Position numbers and translations under genes: made by a program. A stretch of 64,000 bases of DNA, from NCBI GenBank assembly GCA_965178125.1, contig OZ237762.1, forward strand, positions 806,001 to 870,000, in the 5' to 3' direction. This DNA is from Bilabrum cf. latius (lineage: Eukaryota; Bigyra: Bicosoecida; Bigyra; Bicosoecida). Every line of letters begins with the position of its first letter. Position 1 is the stretch's first letter. This document shows positions 1 through 12,200 of the stretch, in pieces. The notes beneath the pieces were generated by a model, which saw nothing but the letters and a program-made list of their open reading frames with translations, was not told the origin of the DNA and made no database searches.

Positions 1-1143
1 CCCATGACGCAGGTCCCGTGCCCGTACCTAGGGCTCGGCGGGTCACCTGACACTGCGGAGAGAGAGGGCGGGCGAGCGAGGGGTGTGCGAGGAGCGCAGG
101 TTGGCCTCGAATGCACACGATATGCTGAATAGCACGAGCAAAACATACCAGCGTACGAAAGAGCAAGCGGGGTTGACCGCACCGATTGTGGCAAGCGAAA
201 GCTATGAGAGACAGACGAGGGAACCATGGATGGATGCGAGGAAGATCTGCGTGCTTTCGCCGCATGCCTGCCAGCCCTCACCTTTCGCAGATGCCCATGT
301 CATGCTGGCCGTGTCTAGTTCCCTGGTGTCCTTCAAGTACACTGGGTGTCCCTTTGAGTCTACCGCCCACCCGCCAAACAGGATGAGCCTGCCGTCGGGG
401 GCGACTGCGAGGCTGTGTCCGTGCCTGGCCTGGGGCGGGGTGCCCCCCACGGCGGGCTTGATCCAAGCTCGCGAAGACAGGTCGTACACCCACAGGTCAT
501 TGAAGGCCACAGAGCCGTCCCAGCCCCCAAACACGACAATCTTGTCCTCCACTGCCACCATCGCCTGTCCAAACCTGCCGAGCGGAGGGGAGGTCGCGGA
601 GGGCACGACGCTCCACGTCCACTTCTCCACGTCCAAACAGAACATATCATTGTATAATCGACCGTTCGGGCCTTTGCCCCCGAACACATAGACTCTGCGG
701 AAAGACAAGTGGAGGGCCAATGCGGCAAGTGCTGCTCGACGGACAGCTTCGAGAGACAGCCATGCCGCAGCTTTGGGCAATCCTTACTGAGTTCCTATCG
801 CTACGGCAGAATGGCCGTATCGTGGGCCTGGTGCCTGACCCCCGCACCTCGGGGAGTGCCAGCAAGTGTCGTGGATATCAATTACTTGGACATCGTTGAC
901 GTACTGAAACTTCTTGTCGAAGTATGTGCCTCCAAAAATAACAATGAGATTTCCTACGATGCAAGCTGTATGTCCGCCCCGGGCTGCTGGCGCCTTGCCG
1001 CTGATCAAGGGGCGGGACCACTCCCCAAGTGCTTCGGAATCCGGTACGCTCAAGTCCCTAACCTTGCTGAGTTTCTGCACCTTATCGGCAATCTCTGGTG
1101 GAAGCTACTACGATCCAGCTGATAAGCCGGATACCTTTGCCAT
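1..1143 (-). CDS. Kelch-repeat protein (3' end beyond window)
   Basis: The coding parts are 788-1143, 282-694 and 1-52 on the minus strand, joined across two GT-AG introns (695-787 and 53-281); the gene continues past the window start. At least 273 residues are visible. Kelch blades are recognisable from the spaced pattern of RGGHT/RYGHS, VIFGG/VYVFGG and a Trp after each blade: RGGHTACIVGNLIVIFGG, RYGHSAVAIGTQVYVFGG, RFGQAMVAVEDKIVVFGG, RHGHSLAV..LILFGG, then PRYGHGTCVMG after the second intron. Both splice joins restore a blade in frame (GTQ|VYVFGGKG and WASAK|VSGDPPSPRYGHG). Two consecutive in-frame TAGs (1105-1110) near the N-terminus are read as Gln-Gln. The start at 1143 is the first ATG after an in-frame TGA at 1195. 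Kelch propellers are generic protein-binding scaffolds, so the partner cannot be named. The start codon lies about 150 bp from that of the divergent HRD1 gene. Confidence 0.85.
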
Positions 1144-1291
1144 TTTAGCAATCCTGTGGGCTGCAAATGACGCTGTTGCACTTCCTGCAACGGCTCAGTG
1201 TGCGGTTGCAACCAAATAGTGGCGCCGCGCAGTGTGGCCTTTCGACAAGTTCCGTAATGACATGTGGCAGGCAAGGCCATTCTTCGGATCC

Positions 1292-4200
1292 ATGGCTGGT
1301 ATGGCGCAGCCACAGGGAAACCCAGCCAATGATGGGGGTGTAGATCCAGCTCCTCCACCGTAGATCGAAATCGACGACCAAAGCCAAGCTCGAAAATGCG
1401 CGTTTCCGATCGGTTTTGCTCTGTATGCAATTGTTTCTATTTTGGCGGCTATCGCGGTAGTATTCAACGCACTGGAAACCAGGGAGCAGTTTTACCCGGC
1501 CATAGTTCATCTTGCTACAAATAAGATCAACGTGGCGGTGAGTCACAGCAAAACTACCTGCCATCGTTCGTCCGATCCGGCGGCATCTTCACACGGCGTT
1601 GAACTCCGTATCCCTTCTTCACCTTTCGCAGGTGCTGGGCAACCTTGGCCTTGTGTTTCTCATTTCGACTGGCTTCATGTTTATGCTAATGTTTTTTGGT
1701 CGCATGGAGGACAAGGAGGTCACCCGCATCAACGATTCGGTGCCATACTACGCGTTTGAGATAATATTTGCCCTGACAGTGTTCCGGGAGGAGCTGTCGA
1801 CGCGCGTGATAAGTCTCTTTGCAGTGATGCTAATGAGTCGCGTCTTCCACGTCCTAGCAGAGGCCCGTGTGGACGTGCTCCAGGTGTACAGCCTCCACGA
1901 CATCTGGTGGGTGCACGTGCGGCTGGTCTTTGCCCTGCTCTTCCTGCTGGGCGCGGACGCGTTTCTGTGCACGGTATTCACGTCCTTCGTGATGCAGATG
2001 GGCCCCACGGTGCTCCTCATGTTCGCGTTCGAGTACGCCGAGATGGGCCTCACGGCCGTCCTCACCGCCGCCAGGTTCGGGCTGTACGCCATCGGGCAGG
2101 CCGTGGCTGGCTCAAGGCGCGCAGCCCGGGCGGAGGAGCGGGCGAGGGACAGGAAGCAGCGCGAAGAGGCGCGGAAGGAGGCTAAGGAACAAAGGCAGCA
2201 GGCCATCGAGGCGGCCCAGGGCGAGGGCGACGAGCAGGAGGTGGCCAGGCTGCGGGAGGAAGAGGAGGAGGAGGAGGCAAACGCAGCCGAGGAGGAAGCG
2301 ATGGCCCAGATGGGGGAGGAGGAGGGCCTCAAGTGGGAGGACGAGGACTACTACTACCTCATGTGCTCGGTGATGGTCAACCTGCTCAAGCTCGTCCTCA
2401 ACGGGGCGTATTTCTACCTCATCTTCAGGCAGTACGGGATGCCCCTCCTCATGATCAGGGACCTGATGCGGTCCGTGTACGCCTTTGCGAGGGACGGGGT
2501 CAAATTGCGGACCGTGCTGCGCATGCGGGCGGCCCTCCCTCGGTTCCACGTGCTGGCGGATGGCGACAAGGAGGAGGTCAGCGACGAGCAGTGCCCCTTC
2601 TGCCTGGACCCCGTTGACTACGAGGGCAAGAGCGTGCTGCTGCCATGTGGGCACGTGATCCACCGCACCTGTCTCAGGCAGATGGTCGAGCACCCCGCGG
2701 GGCAGGGAGGTGGCGGAGGGGGCGAGCGGGAGCTGAGGTGCCCCTACTGCAGGCACAACCTGAGGCCCTACGTAGACGGCGCCAAGGACCCTGAGAAGGC
2801 CCTCAAGAAGCTGCTGAAGAACAGAAAGAAGAGGAGGGCCCGGGCAGAGGCGAGGAGCTCCCGCAGCAGGAAAGGGGACGCCACCACGGACGGAGAAGGG
2901 GCCGGGGACACAACAGACGCCGGGGCCACCACGGACGGGGGCGGGCTGTCCGCCACCGACGCGGACGAGACGGACGGCGGCACTGGCTAGGTGCGATCAA
3001 GCCGCGGAGGTGGTCGCGGCCGGGGCTAGCACGGCGCTAGCGACGTGGACGAGACCGACCATGACGATGACGACGAGGAGGAGGAGGAAGAGGAGGGGGA
3101 CGCGACCGAGACTGAGACAGACGCGGATGGTGAGGGCAGCCGCACCGGCCGACTCAGCGGTCCCAGTGCTCGCGCTGCTGAGAAGAGCCTTCTCGCTGCC
3201 GCGGCGAGGTTCCGCAGCTCGATGCGGGCCGCGTCGGATCCTTCTGGCTCCGGTCTGCATGCCGTGAAGGAGGTGGATGACGAGGAGGGCGGGGCATCCC
3301 CGCAGAGCAGGAGCGCAGGGGATGTGACGAGTGGGGGGGCAGGTGACACCACGGGCATGGACACCGATGGTGTGACGAGTGCTGCGGGTGAAGGCACGGA
3401 CCGGTCCCACGGCCAGGGAACAGCCAGGCGAGGCAGCCGCTCGCCCACCCGCAGGTCGGGCCGTAGCAGTGGTGGCAGCAGCGGCAAGCAGAAGAAGAAC
3501 AAAGAGTCCAAGCACGGGAAGAAGGAGAGGCGCAAGATGGAGAAGGAGAAGAAGCGAAGGGAGAAAGCCATGCGCAAAGCAGCCCTTGGCTTGGGTCCGC
3601 TGGCGGCTCCCTCTACTCCAATGGGCGTGCACAGCATCTACCAGGACCCCCACGGCCGCAGGGGCAGCGAGGTCGGGTCTGCCACGGAGTCAGAGTATTT
3701 GCTGCCTGGCCCCCTGGTGGGGGGCGGCAGGGGGGTCAGTGCAGGCTCCGGGTTCTCTGTCCCCGGCATGGGGACCGTGGGCAGCCCAGGGGCAGGGTTT
3801 GCCCCCTCCATGCACCAGCACGACCTCCATCAGCAGCTGCAGCAGCAGCTGCAGCACCAGTACGCTGCGGGCGGGATGCCGCTCGCCGCTGCTTCACTAT
3901 CCGCTGTTGGCGGTCCTGCGAGCAGCGGTGTGACGAGTGGGGCGTCCCCCCAACTGCAATCTCCCTCTCCCTCCGTCACGGGCGCCTTGTCTCCTGCTGG
4001 CGTCCTCTCGCCCGCGCACGTGCGGGCACTCATGCGGCTGCCCGAGGCGGAGAGGGAGCGGGCGCTTGTGCTGCTGGAGCAGGGGGAGCAGCGGGCCAGG
4101 GAGGAGCAGGCGCTGGCTGAGGAACAAGCGAGGCAGCTGGCAGCCCTGCAGGCGCAGCAGGCGGCCAGGGAGCAGCAGGCGGCGCGGGATGCAGCGCAGC

Positions 4201-4679
4201 TGCAGGCTCTGCTTGCGCAGGCAGGGGTAGGCAGCAGTGCCCCGATGGTGGGCGGGATGGGCAGGCCAGCACAAGTGCACGCTACCGCTGCCACTGCCAC
4301 GGCCCAGACGGCAGGTGTGGCAATGCACGGGCAAGCGGGGTACTCTTCGGGAGTGGGAGGTGTGCCGGCTGGTACTGGCTTCGGTTCAGGTGCACCGCAG
4401 GGTGGTGCGTCGGATGGGTTCGGTATCGCTGGCAGCAACGCACGCCTGGGATCGGCGGGTTCTGCCTAGCTTGGTCTGCATTCTGCCAGAGGTGGTGACG
4501 GGGAGGCGCAGGACCAGGAATTGGAAGTGGGAGGGGAGGCATCATCGCCGCACAGCAGCACCCCGATGGAATCGTCTCCGCCAGGGACGACTAGTACTTC
4601 ACCCGTGGTGCGACCGGGGGAGCCAGAGGAGGCTGCGGCTAGGAGGCGGGCGAGGCTCAGGGCCATGGGGCAGGGTTGA
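1292..4679 (+). CDS. HRD1: HRD1/synoviolin-type ER membrane RING E3 ubiquitin ligase
   Basis: Exons 1292-1537 and 1632-4679 are separated by a 94-nt intron that starts gtgagt and ends ttcgcag; the product is about 1,097 residues. HRD1 is the multi-pass ER ubiquitin ligase of ER-associated degradation. The family is recognised by EQFYPAIVHLATNKINVA after the first membrane helix, F-x-R-M-E-D-K-E, LTVFREELSTRVI, FHVLAEARVDVLQ and FAFEYAEMGLTAVLT. A RING-H2 follows: C-P-F-C ... L-P-C-G-H-V-I-H-R-T-C ... C-P-Y-C (2590-2755). A Glu/Arg-rich stretch interrupts the helices near residues 190-260. The ~550-residue Ser/Gly/Gln-rich C-terminal tail is much longer than in animals or yeast. Four in-frame TAGs (1361, 2988, 3027, 4467) are read as Gln; the true stop is TGA at 4677. 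The start could also be 1262 or 1301. Under the standard code this gene would be split into three pieces. Confidence 0.9.
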
Positions 4680-4813
4680 CGAGCGTAGTCTACCTAAAGC
4701 TCCGAATCCACCATCCGCAAGGCCCAAACGAGCAGTTCTTGCATCCTGAAAGCTGATTTCTCCGGCTAAACTACAGCAAAGCTTCGTATGCATGCATCTT
4801 TAAACCGCCGCAA

Positions 4814-6076
4814 ATGATTGCCGCAGGTGGAATGTGCCTTGCAGCATGCTCATTGCTGGCATCCGCAACCATCGCTGACTTGGCGGGGCACTCGACTAGC
4901 TACCAACGTGCCAACGACACGCCGAGACGACGAAACAGACAAGTGTATCCATACCTTGCGATGGATCCCTCGCAGATTGTCTCCACCAGGCCGGTTCGTC
5001 CTGCAAGCCGCCTGGCAGAGCTATCAGGGCTGCCGTCGGACACCGAGCTTGTATCCCTTTTGTAGAGCGTGCTATCGGAACAAGAGGCAATTTAGTAGCT
5101 TGGACTTTGTCAAGCGAGGGATGCAAGGCTGATTTTGGCTGGGACGCCCAACGCAACCGTCGTAGAAGTCGGGGCCGCGTTGGGCTCGGATACTATCCTG
5201 TACGCGGCTCTAGCAGGCAAAGTGATCGCGTATGAAGCTGGACCTGCAACGGCAAACAAGCTTGTAAAAACAGTAGACGAGTTCAGAAGGCAGGCAGCAT
5301 CACGAAACATCGCAACCGGAGAAGTCCGCGTCGAATCCAAGGCCGTGAGCGACAAGACCGGCAGGACAGACCTGTTCATGGTGTGGGGGGACTCGGACCA
5401 AGCTTCTGCAAGCCAGATTGAGGGTCTTGTAGCGCATAGCACCGACCATGCCTAGGGGCAAGTTCTCGTGGAGAGCCTGCAGGACGCGATCGTGCCACAG
5501 CCTTGGTTTCTCCCAAGCAACACTACGGCGGGGGGTGCTGCTCCCAGTAGTACCAGTGGCGGTTCCAAGGGCAGCACACATCGCTCCGTGCAGGTGGACG
5601 TGGTGCGACTGGACGACGAGTTGGACGAGCGGATCGACTACCTTGAGATCGACGTGCAGGGGGCGGACTTTGCGGTGCTGAGGGGGGCTCGGCGGCTGAT
5701 CGAGCACCACGGTGTGGGGGTGATCCGTGTGGAGTACACGCCTCTGTTCCTCAGAGAGGCGGGGGAGGACCCCATCGAGATGCTGCACTGGCTTTATGAC
5801 CGAGGTTACGTATGCTTTGACACGCCAGACGACTGCGAGGGCAAGCGGACTGCGTTCAAGTGGGAGCACGCGCGGCTGTTTGCAGAGCAGCCTGGGGGGG
5901 AGTGGGGCGGGGCGGGAAGGGCGGGAACGGGGGCGAAACGGGTGGGAAATGGTATGGTGCGTGGTCCAGTTCTGTTTAAGGACCTGGAGCGTGCTCTGGG
6001 CGACGGTCAGCTGGGCGTGGAATACCACGGGCACACGTTGCCCTTTTGGACGGACTTGCTGTGCTTCCAGAATTGA
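4814..6076 (+). CDS. FkbM-family SAM-dependent methyltransferase
   Basis: One exon of 420 residues with four in-frame TAGs (5063, 5093, 5096, 5453) read as Gln and a TGA stop. The SAM-binding motif I is VVEVGAALGSDTILYAAL, followed by an acidic turn (VIAYEAGP). The FkbM signature appears later as V-R-L-D-D-E-L ... DYLEIDVQGADFAVLRGARRLI and IRVEYTPLFL. The N-terminus (MIAAGGMCLAACSLLASATIADLAG, split here by description only) is hydrophobic and may be a signal peptide or anchor, which suggests a secretory-pathway or membrane location. FkbM enzymes methylate hydroxyls of small molecules or glycans; the substrate cannot be read from sequence. A short Gly-rich loop near residues 355-380 looks like a lineage insertion. 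Confidence 0.85.
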
Positions 6077-6513
6077 CTTACATAAGGCATCGGCAATGCA
6101 AGTGATGATAGCTCACAGTCCAGGCCTGTCACAGTTGCCTAGATCTACTCGCGGAGCTCGGGTCTTTCACGAAGGTTCGGCACAAAGCAACTGTTCGAAA
6201 GAGCGTTGCGCAACGGTGCATCCACTTCAAGTAGGAAGTGTTGATGAGTGGTAGAGGAATACCAAAATTGGACTTCACCCGATTGGATGGATTAGACCAG
6301 GAAGGGTCCTTGGGAAATGTAGCTTCTTCGGGTGTTGCAGCAGGCAAGCATGTTCGCCCTCCTTCCTCATTTCACCACACAAAGCAGACTGGTCACAGTG
6401 TAGGAGTGAGTGGTGCATCTGGTAGGAATAGGAAATAGGAAGTCGGCTCGCGAGAATAGCTAGACAAGCTGAAACGCAGTGCAGCTATTGCGAATGGATA
6501 CCTGCGCGATTCC
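6077..6513. other. Intergenic, 437 bp
   Basis: This lies between two genes transcribed to the right. I see no ORF with coding character, no repeat and no RNA gene. It should hold the 3' UTR of the methyltransferase and the promoter of the next gene. Confidence 0.5.
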
Positions 6514-9138
6514 ATGCAGCGCAACCGCACGGTCGAAAACAGCGAAATTTCATCCGAGGAGAGCAGTAACGAGCTTGGAAGGGTAGTTGATGACGTCCCT
6601 ATGACAGCTAGGAGCCATGCACAACAAATCATGCTGCTGGCGGCCGGCGAGGTGCACGTTATCGCCATTCGATCGCGTTTCGTGCGCGGGGCAATCGCAA
6701 TGGCAGCTCACGGCATCCTTCTTGGAATTGTGGTCGGTGCGATGCAGCACCAGTACGGTAGAATCCCCTCCACGGTGCAGCCGGGCGCCGTGGGCTCCTC
6801 GGCGCTCAGCATGCTCACAGCCGCCATCGCGGTGTCGGTGACCTGCGCCGGCCTCGTCCTTGTTGGAGTGCTCACTCGAGCCAGCCCGGGCTATCGCATG
6901 GCGGGCGCTCTGCTCCTTACCTGCATGTCCATCGTGACGATGGTGGCGCTGTTCGCCGGGATCGCGGCTGCTGATGCGCTTCACAGGCAGAACCAGGAGC
7001 GTGGCGCGTTCCGCGGCGAGTGGCGGAACCTGAAGGTGCAGCTGGGGTTCAGCTGCTTTTTCAGTTTCAGTTGCATGCTATGGACGGGAGTGTACGTGGT
7101 CGCGGCGCTGAGTGCCTGGGGCGAGGGCTGGTCGGAGCTGGGTGAGCATGCCTGGGTGGCGGTGGAGTCGAGGGAACAACGGAGGTGTTAGCGGATGCTT
7201 GGGGAGCTGAAGGTGTCGTGCATGGGGGAAGCTGCCACTGGGGCGGTGTCCAAGGTGACAAGGAGGAGAAGGAGGCGGAAGAAGAGGGGCCGAATGGGGG
7301 GCAAGGGGGGCCGCGGCAGAGGCAGGGACGGTGCCAGGGGCAGGAATGGTGCCAGGGGCAGGGACGATAGCAGAGAGGAGCTGGTGGGAGGCGGCTCGGG
7401 CAGCGAGGATGGGAGCAACTGGAGTGACAGGGGCCAAGGAGAGGTGTGGGAGCAGAACGTGCTGGAGGATGGGGATGTGGATGGGGGCAGTGGCAGTGGC
7501 AGCGGAGACTCTGATGGTACAGGCAGTGATGACAGCAATAGTGGGGATGAAAGTTATTCTGACAAGGAGCTGTCTTCGGATGAGGATCTAGAGATGGGTA
7601 GGGGTGGTCGAGCAGGCCGGGGCGAGCAAGTGCAAGGCAAAAGGGGGAAAACCAGGAGTGCTGCGCGTGGCGGTATGGAGCTGGCAGTTGGAGACAGCAA
7701 TGGGTCTGGAGAGTTCGAAGACGAGGACAGCGGTGCTGATGCCAGCGGCACAGGCAGTATTGCCGCGCTTGGTGTGGGCGGATATGATAAGGAAGAGGAG
7801 GAGGAAGACGAAGACGAGAACCAGTTCGGGACCTCCAGACCCACTGCACGCATGGAAGCTGGTGCTGCACTCACTAGGTCCACTCACCACGCTGCTTTCG
7901 GACGACGGCACGGTGCCGCCAACCAACAGCACAGCGTGGACGACCCAAGTGTTCCGCCAGCCCTGCGCCAGCAGACGGGTGGACGGCGCGACCTGGCACG
8001 GGCTCGTGGGGCTGCGGCAACGAGCACGATCCGACCGAGCGACATCCCGGTTCTGTTCAGTCCAAGGGCGGATCGAGCCGCAGGCGTAGGCCCGATACCC
8101 TCTCGGGCCGCTCTACAAGCAGTCAGCTCGCGGGCACCTGCAGGAAGCACGGGGAGGGCCTTGCTGATGAGGGGAGCCGGTGGCCATGCGGCTCGGCCCA
8201 GCCTGTCGGTTGGATCCGCTGCCGCTCCCACGGCTGACGGCAGTCGGCGTGCGCCGCAAGGGGCTGCAGTAGGATCGGTGGTACGTCCGACAACGCCCGA
8301 AGACAGCCCACCGGCAAGCCCAACATGTGCATTGCCAGGAGGAGCGGCAGGATCCGCGGCTAGTCCGCCACAAGCCACCGGGAACGGGGACCGACCGAGA
8401 TCTCGCCCGAGTGGAGGCGCTTCACCCCCAGAACCAAGTTTGGGCCCTTTATCGGCAGAAAGCGATCTTATGGGTAGCTGCTTGGACTCGCCGACGCAGT
8501 TTGCAGACGCCTGGTCGCAAGCCGAAGCTGCGGGTCAGTTCCAGTGCCAGGTAGTGCGGCCGTTCCAGGCAGATGCTCTCGGGCTACATGTGAGGGGGAA
8601 GGGGTTTGTGCTGGGTCCAAGCGCCTCTGCTGCCTCTGCTGCTTCGATCCCTGGGAGCGTCGGGGCCGAGCTCTGGTTCGCTGCAACCCGGCGGGTGGTT
8701 AAAGGCAGTGCCGATGCTGCAGCAGCTGGATGTGGTCTTGAGGACGGGCTGGGTGTGCTGTTTCTGTGCAGGTTGAGAGTGTGGCAGGGGAGAGTAAAGC
8801 CTGGTGCTGGGCCAGCTGACCTGCGCGGGGCGGTGGGGTCGGCCGTCGTGTCTGCGGCAGAGGATGGCAGGGGCAGCGGCCTGTTTGAAGGGGCCAGTGG
8901 GAAGGGAGGGGCAGGGCCCACCCCGGTCGAGCGAGGGTCGTTCGAGGCCCCGTGCGTGCTCGCGGCAGCGATCCGGCTGTGCGTGGTGCGAGAGACCCTG
9001 GAACGTGGAGGTGACATCCAAGTGGTGGGCAAAAGCTCGCACGGGCTGGACTTGGGGTCTTGTGCGAGTGGGTTTGTGAGGCAGCTCAGGCTGAGGGAGG
9101 TGCTATCAGTTGAGGAGGATGGGACCACAGGCAAGTAA
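6514..9138 (+). CDS. Multi-pass membrane protein with acidic/basic low-complexity tail
   Basis: A single exon of 874 residues ending in TAA; one TAG (7189) is read as Gln and joins a membrane half to a long tail in the same frame. Residues ~50-210 contain about four hydrophobic helices (near IAMAAHGILLGIVVGAM, MLTAAIAVSVTCAGLVLVGV, GALLLTCMSIVTMVALFAGI and FSCFFSFSCMLWTGVYVVAA). The next ~350 residues are Arg/Gly-, Asp/Glu- and Ser-rich. The last ~180 residues look folded: QFADAWSQAEAAGQFQCQVV, then AELWFAATRR, VLFLCRLRV and VLAAAIRLCVV. That pattern resembles the C-terminal subdomain of a beta-adaptin appendage, but only weakly, and I do not assign it. The function is unknown. Confidence 0.65.
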
Positions 9139-9288
9139 ATTCGTAGAAGCAGATCTTGGTCCTGGATTCAGAAAATGCTAAGTTTCTAGAAAGTGTTACA
9201 TAAGGTTATATCTTTAATAGTTAACAGCGGGAGTAGACCAGACAGTGCAGTGGGTAGCAGACGGCATGCCGACTCGGCCGGACTCTTG

Positions 9289-12200
9289 TCACTTTGTATC
9301 CTGCTCCTGCCCACCCGGAGGCTGCTGCTTCGGCTTGGGAGAGAGGCCGAGCCCAATGCCTGCCATCTCCACCACCCGCCTTAGACCGTCCTGCAGCGCC
9401 GAGGCCATGCTGGGCGAGGGCGCCACGTCAGACTCTGCGCCCTGGCCGTCGCCAGCAGATCCTGGCGCAGTGCCAGGGGATTTGATAGATAGAGACTGCT
9501 CATCAGCACCACCATTCTGATGTGCTCCGCCGTGTGAGGAGCTACTGCTGCTGCTGCTGCTCGTCGCCCCTCCGGTCTGTTGCTGCCGGCCGCCCAGGCC
9601 CTGCCACAGACTCATCGGGAAATGCATGGGGCCCTGCTGCGGGGCAGACCGGGGACCCGATCCGGAGCTGGATGCAGAGGATGACGATGATGCGGCAGAT
9701 GATGACGAGGACTATGAGCTTGTTCCCTGTGAGGCCGCCAGTGCATGCATGCCACCATACCCGCTCACACCGGTCCTGGATGCCTGCCCACTGGCCCCAG
9801 TGGCAGCACCACCCACGGTAGGTAGCAAGCCCGGGCCGTTGATGTCCGAAATCTCCGGGGTGTCATCCATGGGCAACTGCCGCTGCTCTTGCTGCTGCGA
9901 CGCCACAGCTGCACCGGCCGCACCGCTAGCACCCGCACCGCTGCCCCCAGCCGACCCATTGGCTCCGTCCTCGTCCCCCCCCTCATCTCCTGGGTCCACC
10001 CGCCCTCCCGAGTCAGACCCGGGCCCTGCCCCGTCGTCGTCTGCGTTCTTCATACTCATGCTGAACTGCATCCCGCCGCGGATCGTGCTCCCGAGTCCAT
10101 TGGAGGGCCCACCCTGCCCCTCGTCCTCCTCCCCCTCGTCCAGCTCCTCGATCATCATTGGGATCATCATCATGTCGCTCTCGCTGATCAAATCCTCCGC
10201 CCCCACCACGCGCACCTCGGGGTACTCGAAGCGGCCCTCGGGCTGCAGGGCATCTGCGGCGGCGATGAGGTCGTCGTCCGAGATTCGGGCGGGCCGACGG
10301 GCCATCGCCTCCCGCGCGTCGGCCAGGAGGACCCGCCTCCGGTCCCACTCAGAGGCGATCTGAGACTCAAGCTCGGTCAAGCGTCGGTTCCACGCATCCA
10401 GCACGCGCGGCTTCTCGTCGTAGATCGACCTGCCGGGGACTTTGACATACGCAGGCAACTCGAAACCGGCTGGGATCACACGCAGCCCGCGCGCAGCTGC
10501 GAAAGGCAGCAAAGGTGCCGCGACAGATGGGGGCCAATGGCCATCATCCAGATCCAGCTCCACTTTTTGGCACGGAACGACCGTGGGCTCCTGCATGTGC
10601 AGGTAGGCATATCCGCCCATCCTTGCGATAGTCTCCTTCTATTCCTTCCTAACGGCAGCCGCGGCAGTGTGGCTGGACCTCCGCTTCCTCCTGCCCTTGG
10701 CCCCGCCCAGCTAGCGGTTCAGTCTCACGAGCAGCTACTGGGCCGATTCCTCGAGGACAGTCACCTTGCGACCCTCGCGCTTCAGGCGACGGGCAAAGGC
10801 AGCCGGGGTGGCCAAAGGCGTGGCGAAGAGCTCCCCGTGGCACCCCAGCCGCGCCGCCACGACCGCGTACGTCCTCAGCCGCTGCCAGCAGTCCCCGTCT
10901 CCCCCTGCAGCCTCCAGGACGTCGGGATCCCCAAGGGCCTCGCTCAGGAAGGAGTGCGCCTGCGCGAAGTCCCGGATGGCAGCCACGTCGCTGGGAAACG
11001 CATCTTCGACTAGCTAGCGAGTGGTCTTCGGGATCTATCCCCCGGAGCCGACCGGCGGGGCCGGAGCAGATCTACCGGTGGACCGAGTGGCGCCTTTTGA
11101 CCCGCCCCAGGGCACAACCGTGCCGGCACCGGCAGCCCCACCAGCCGGGATACCGCCCTTGCCATCGATCTGCATGGTGTCTGCGACGTCGGGCGCGTCC
11201 AGCCGGTTGGGTGCGATGATTCTCTCCACGACGGCTCTGTTGGCGTGGAGGGTCTGCAGCGCCTTGTGCACCAGCGAGGCGATGTCGTCCGCGTTGTAGC
11301 CTAGGCTGCCCGTCCCTTGGGTCAGGTTGAGCCAACGGCTGCCGAGCCCGCCGCCCCCTCGACCCACCCCCCCGACTGAGCTGGCAGTCGTGCTCGCCGA
11401 CATGCCCCCCAGGCTCATGGTGCCGGCCTCGCTGGCTTGTTCTCCGGATGCCTCCCACGCCTGCGGACCTCCCTCTCCCTGGGCCTGTCCGCCTTCCCCA
11501 GGCATCGCCATGCGGGCCTCCCCAGGGCGGTTGCCCGCTGCAGTCCCAGCCGGCCCGGAGCCGACCATACCCACCTGTCCGCCTGCCGAGCTCTGGTACT
11601 GCTCGGCACCCCCCTAACCATCGCCCTCATCATCATCATCGTCGTCGTCGTCGTCCAGCATTGCATACTCGTCCTCATCCTCGTCATCGTACGAGTGGGG
11701 ATTGAAGGCCCTCCGCAGCTGGAAACGGATCGAGGAGGACAGGCAGTCGCTCACGCGGACGTGGAAGGGCAGGGGCACACCTCGCCCACGCACTCGAAGC
11801 AAAGACAGCTGCCCTAGCAGGTGCTGCGCGCACCTCTTTGCCACGGTCCACGTGTACGGTATCTCCAGGCTCGGCCGAGGGCCCGCGGGGCTGCCTCCTT
11901 GCTTGCCGCTGGACCCTCCAGTACTGGTGGGGTGGTAGCAGCGGAGCCCGCACTCCACCAGATCCACCGGTGGACTAGACGCACTGCCAGCCCGGGCCAG
12001 CAGCAACAGGAGAGCGCCCAGCGAGCAGCAGGCGCGAGTCGAGGACAGGAGCCCACCGTGCCCTGCCGCACCACTGCCAGAGCCGATCGCTGCCATCGCG
12101 TCCCCGCAGCAGCACGCCGCCGACACCAGTCGCGGGCCAAGGGGCTGCACCACCCCACCCGATGGCAGCTCCCAGCCGCGCTGCTCCGATGCCTGGCCCA

